Source: Candidatus Saccharibacteria bacterium UBA6664
Lineage (GTDB): Bacteria; Patescibacteriota; Saccharimonadia; Saccharimonadales; Saccharimonadaceae
Length of the DNA stretch: 64,000 bases
Reading direction: 5' to 3'
NCBI GenBank assembly: GCA_002455275.1
Contig: DKKO01000001.1
Coordinates: forward strand, 104,799-168,798
Under the pieces are notes generated by a model. The model worked only from the letters and a program-made list of their open reading frames with translations. It was not told the DNA's origin and ran no database searches. Shown here in pieces: positions 61,026 to 64,000 of the stretch. The translations under genes were made by a program, and so were the position numbers. The first letter of the stretch is position 1. Every line of letters starts with the position of its first letter.

Positions 61026-62894
61026 TTATGCTGCGTGCAGCATAGCCTCTTTCGGTAGTACAGAGCCCTTAAGAATCCTCACTACTACGTCTTCTTCAAT
61101 GGTTTCTTCTTTTAATAACGCCTCTGCGAGCGCTTCGAGACCAGCAATGTTCGCCCGAATCACAAGTTCAGCACGACGGGCTGCTTCTTTAATAAGATGT
61201 TCGACTTCAGCATCAATTTGCTTTGCGGTGTCGTCGCTGTATGGTCGTTCGTGGGTAATTTTATCAAATACCATGCCACCATTGTCTTCATGAAATACTT
61301 GGTCGCGGAGCTTGCTACCCATACCTTGCTCGATAATCATATCGCGGGCAATTTCGGTTGCTTTGCGTAGATCATTGCCTGCACCAGTAGTAATACCGTC
61401 ATCGCCATATTTTATTTTCTCGGCGATTCGACCACCCATGGCCCTGGCCAGAATATCTTTAAATTCGTACACATTGGTGTAGCTCTTGTCTTCAGGCGGC
61501 AAGAACCACGTTACGCCGCCAGTACCACCACGAGGGATAATCGTAACTTTGTGGACAGGGTCGCTATCAGGTAATACGTGCCCTACAATCGCATGACCGG
61601 CTTCGTGATAGGCCGTAAGAAGCTTTTCTTCCTCGTTCATCACCTTTGCTTTTCGCTCTGGGCCAATCGCAACTTTCTCAAAGGCTTCAGTAAGATCTTT
61701 GTTGGTGATCTTTTTTGCGTTTCGGCGTGCAGCAATAATTGCCGCTTCGTTTGCAATGTTTGCTAGGTCAGCACCACTACTTCCAGCGGTTTTTGCCGCC
61801 AGTTTATCTAGGTCTACCGTGTCATCGGTTGGCTTATTTTTGAAATGAACTTTCAAAATTGCTTCACGGTCGCGTCGCTCTGGCAACATAATATTAGTGC
61901 GACGATCGAAGCGGCCTGGACGCAAAAGCGCTGGGTCAAGCACATCGGCGCGGTTGGTTGCAGCAAGTACAATCACGTTTGTGTCTGTTTCAAAACCATC
62001 CATTTCTACCAAAATTTGGTTGAGTGTTTGTTCGCGTTCATCATGACCACCGCCCATGCCACTACCGCGTTTTCGACCAACGGCATCAATTTCGTCAATA
62101 AAGATAATAGCTGGAGCGTTCTTCTTTGCTTTAGCAAACAAGTCACGCACACGGCTTGCGCCAACACCAACGAACATTTCGACAAATTCTGAACCAGAAA
62201 TACTAAAGAATGGCACGTTTGCTTCACCAGCTACGGCTCGCGCGAGCATGGTTTTACCGGTACCTGGGTGGCCAACTAACAGCACACCTTTTGGAATTTT
62301 CGCGCCTAATTGTTGGTACTTCTTTGGGTGCTTCAAGAAATCGACTACTTCTTCAAGGTCTTGCTTGGCACTGTCATTACCGGCAATGTCGGCAAACACT
62401 ACTCGCTCTTTATCGAGTCCGTATAGCTTTGCCTTACTCTTACCAAAGCCCATTGCTTGGTTGTTCTGGCCCTGTGCCTGACGCATCATGAACATAAATA
62501 GCAAACCTATCAAGATAACGGGGAGTAAGATCCCAGCAATTGTCCAAAGTGCGTCACCTGTTTTCGACGGCTGCACTATTTTTACCTCTACATCGGCGTC
62601 TTTGTTGAGCCCTTGATCGTACAAGCTACTGTTGCTGTCTTTGATTGATTTTTCTGTTGGTTTGTCTTGGCCTTCTGGTGTTACTTTTACGATGTCGCCT
62701 TCTATCTGCAGTTTATCGATTTCACCCTTGTTTGCGCGAGCAATCACGTTTGAGATTGAAACTTCTTTCAGTTTTTCTTGTGGGGCGGTAATTGCCAAAA
62801 CAGCGAGAGTAGTACCAACAAGCAACACCCAAAAGAGCGTTAATCGTAAGACGTTACTAAACTTATTTTTCGGTGGTTGTGGTCGAGTGGCCAT
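61026..62894 (-). CDS. ftsH: ATP-dependent zinc metalloprotease FtsH
   Basis: 622 aa. Two membrane helices (about 14-34 and 108-130) flank the outside domain. The AAA domain has Walker A VGHPGTGKTML, with His replacing the first Pro of GPPGTGKT. Walker B is AIIFIDEIDAVG, and the second region of homology is complete. The protease site is YHEAGHAIVGH with downstream Asp. It degrades membrane and short-lived proteins as a hexamer. Confidence 0.97.
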   Translation of the reverse strand: MATRPQPPKNKFSNVLRLTLFWVLLVGTTLAVLAITAPQEKLKEVSISNVIARANKGEIDKLQIEGDIVKVTPEGQDKPTEKSIKDSNSSLYDQGLNKDADVEVKIVQPSKTGDALWTIAGILLPVILIGLLFMFMMRQAQGQNNQAMGFGKSKAKLYGLDKERVVFADIAGNDSAKQDLEEVVDFLKHPKKYQQLGAKIPKGVLLVGHPGTGKTMLARAVAGEANVPFFSISGSEFVEMFVGVGASRVRDLFAKAKKNAPAIIFIDEIDAVGRKRGSGMGGGHDEREQTLNQILVEMDGFETDTNVIVLAATNRADVLDPALLRPGRFDRRTNIMLPERRDREAILKVHFKNKPTDDTVDLDKLAAKTAGSSGADLANIANEAAIIAARRNAKKITNKDLTEAFEKVAIGPERKAKVMNEEEKLLTAYHEAGHAIVGHVLPDSDPVHKVTIIPRGGTGGVTWFLPPEDKSYTNVYEFKDILARAMGGRIAEKIKYGDDGITTGAGNDLRKATEIARDMIIEQGMGSKLRDQVFHEDNGGMVFDKITHERPYSDDTAKQIDAEVEHLIKEAARRAELVIRANIAGLEALAEALLKEETIEEDVVVRILKGSVLPKEAMLHAA

Positions 62895-62971
62895 GAGCTA
62901 GTGTGTATTGTCCTTTCCGGGCAGAATTTCAAGAGATATTTCGTGTATTTCTACTCTTTTTATAATAGCAG

Positions 62972-63811
62972 TTATGAACCTTGTTTGACAATGAACTCTC
63001 GCCTTGTAAATTCAACATTACATCGCCCGCCTGGCTGGTGTTGACTACCGGCTGAAGCTGTTTTAATTGCCATGAGCAATCGCTGTCGTTGTGGACGTGG
63101 CAAGCTCATGCTCTTTTGTAGCAACTCAGCACGCAATAGTTCGATTGCCGCTGCTTCGTCAATCATCGTGTAAAAATACCGTGATGAGCTTCCTGTTTTA
63201 AGCAACTCCGCGCATTCTTTGTCGATAGTATCACGCAGTATGCTCTGTTGATGCCACAGCTCTTTGAGCTTGATTTTTCTATCATCATCGAGTCTAGCTA
63301 TTTTTTTTCGAATTTGGTTTCGTAGGTATTGTTGTGATTGGTTGGTTTCGTCTTCAACCCATTCGAGGTTGTGGCTCATTGCATAGTCATATAGTCGTGA
63401 TTTTGTGTAGACAAGTAACGGCCGGGTGACATTCGTATTACCAAACACTGCCAAACCGCGCCAACCAGTTCCTCGTGAGCTATTAATGGCGATCGTTTCC
63501 AGCAAATCATCATGGTGGTGTGCAGTCACAATTTGCGCGTTATGTTTTTTCGCAAGCTGGTCCAAAAAATCATAGCGTCGTTCACGCGCTACTTCCTCAC
63601 TTGCTTTGGCGCCAAGTTCTTCGCGCTTTGTTTCATACGGCAGCTCGTATTTTTTTGCGAGCTCTCCCACGAACCTAGCGTCAGCAGCTGAATCATCACG
63701 AATACCATGATCAAAATGGGCAACAACCAACTCGTGTTCACCTTCTTTTGCCAACACGTCCAATAGCACCACCGAGTCCACCCCGCCACTTACCGCAACA
63801 ATGTACCTCAC
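62972..63811 (-). CDS. tilS: tRNA(Ile)-lysidine synthase TilS (short form)
   Basis: 279 aa from GTG 63811. The ATP-pyrophosphatase loop is AVSGGVDSVVLLD at residues 5-17; HFDHGIRDDSAAD and the TAHHHDDLLETI blocks follow. The usual C-terminal TilS domains are largely absent. It makes lysidine in the tRNA-Ile(CAT) anticodon. It starts 4 nt after a small membrane protein gene. Confidence 0.92.
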   Translation of the reverse strand: MRYIVAVSGGVDSVVLLDVLAKEGEHELVVAHFDHGIRDDSAADARFVGELAKKYELPYETKREELGAKASEEVARERRYDFLDQLAKKHNAQIVTAHHHDDLLETIAINSSRGTGWRGLAVFGNTNVTRPLLVYTKSRLYDYAMSHNLEWVEDETNQSQQYLRNQIRKKIARLDDDRKIKLKELWHQQSILRDTIDKECAELLKTGSSSRYFYTMIDEAAAIELLRAELLQKSMSLPRPQRQRLLMAIKTASAGSQHQPGGRCNVEFTRREFIVKQGS

Positions 63812-63815
63812 CGGC

Positions 63816-63989
63816 CTAGCCTATTCGTTTGCCAATCCACACCGCCAGCCAAATACCGAAAAAGCCTCCGAGCATACTACCCAAAATACTCCATCCGCTC
63901 AAAAAGTCGTTGTCACCAAACAGCACTGGTATATAGGCACCGACCGTTCCAAAAACTCCAGCGAGTAGCAATATGACTGATTTATTCAT
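63816..63989 (-). CDS. 57-residue small membrane protein
   Basis: Short frame with two membrane helices (about 4-24 and 33-53) and a Gly-rich second helix (GSMLGGFFGIWLAVWIG), ending KRIG. It lies 4 nt upstream of tilS. The start is preceded by 6 nt and then ATACT at the window edge, fitting the leaderless -10 pattern. The layout resembles small Gly-zipper membrane proteins; no function known. Confidence 0.55.
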   Translation of the reverse strand: MNKSVILLLAGVFGTVGAYIPVLFGDNDFLSGWSILGSMLGGFFGIWLAVWIGKRIG

Positions 63990-64000
63990 ACATCTAGTAT

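Noticed and set aside
1..64000. CRISPR arrays, insertion sequences, rRNA genes, origin
   Set aside because: No evenly spaced direct repeats, no transposase and no rRNA-like sequence were seen in reading the window.

Overview
The window reads as chromosome of a Patescibacteria/CPR bacterium, most likely a Candidatus Saccharibacteria (TM7) relative. The case rests on type IV pilus genes, membrane-anchored surface proteins, half-size housekeeping proteins (TsaB, HrcA, TilS) and the lack of any biosynthetic operon. The standard code is used: TGA stops are present and Trp is TGG. The lineage call is inference; no rRNA gene lies in the window.

Layout. (1) 1-1338: 3' end of gatD, a bcp peroxiredoxin and tRNA-Pro(TGG). 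(2) 1339-~7930: an integrated element in the 3' end of tRNA-Pro. It holds a large serine recombinase, a small putative regulator, a 600-bp gene-poor stretch with strong RNA-like hairpins, two small membrane proteins, and a minus-strand cassette of zinc-ribbon/HTH protein, C5-cytosine methyltransferase and GHKL (MORC/MutL-like) ATPase ending in a Ymh/HEPN-like domain. A 7-bp repeat plus a displaced terminator hairpin mark the probable right end. (3) 7979-12134: cupredoxin, His-rich exported protein, MarR regulator, then an ECF sigma and anti-sigma-like pair. (4) 12194-18057: RNase Y, TsaB/TsaE, GNAT and both subunits of ATP-citrate lyase. (5) 18108-26451: type IV pilus genes pilB, C, M, N, O, a PRC-barrel protein, recX-recA and a pilin. 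(6) 26452-33494: bPH2 protein, ruvA-ruvB with an inserted NIF3-like gene, PBP1A, ruvC and yebC. (7) 33622-38542: an orphan proteasome-like Ntn hydrolase, a large surface metalloprotease and tRNA-Lys. (8) 38587-41469: a RimK ligase, retropepsin-like and DUF1704 peptidase operon. (9) 42019-51969: dnaJ, dnaK, grpE and hrcA with CIRCE operators, interleaved with an FAD oxidase, a glycosidase, an ABC exporter and gmk. (10) 52040-63989: a membrane glycosyltransferase-like protein, two tandem surface GH26-like proteins, lepA, murJ, ftsH, tilS and a small membrane protein cut off from its promoter by the window end.

Two patterns stand out. First, the methyltransferase plus GHKL-ATPase-HEPN cassette is a compact candidate defence system with no recognisable restriction nuclease. 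Second, many host genes carry an extended -10 box (TGnTATAmT) only 6-8 nt before the start codon with no Shine-Dalgarno, which predicts widespread leaderless mRNAs. In contrast, genes inside the element and inside operons mostly show Shine-Dalgarno sites or stop/start coupling.
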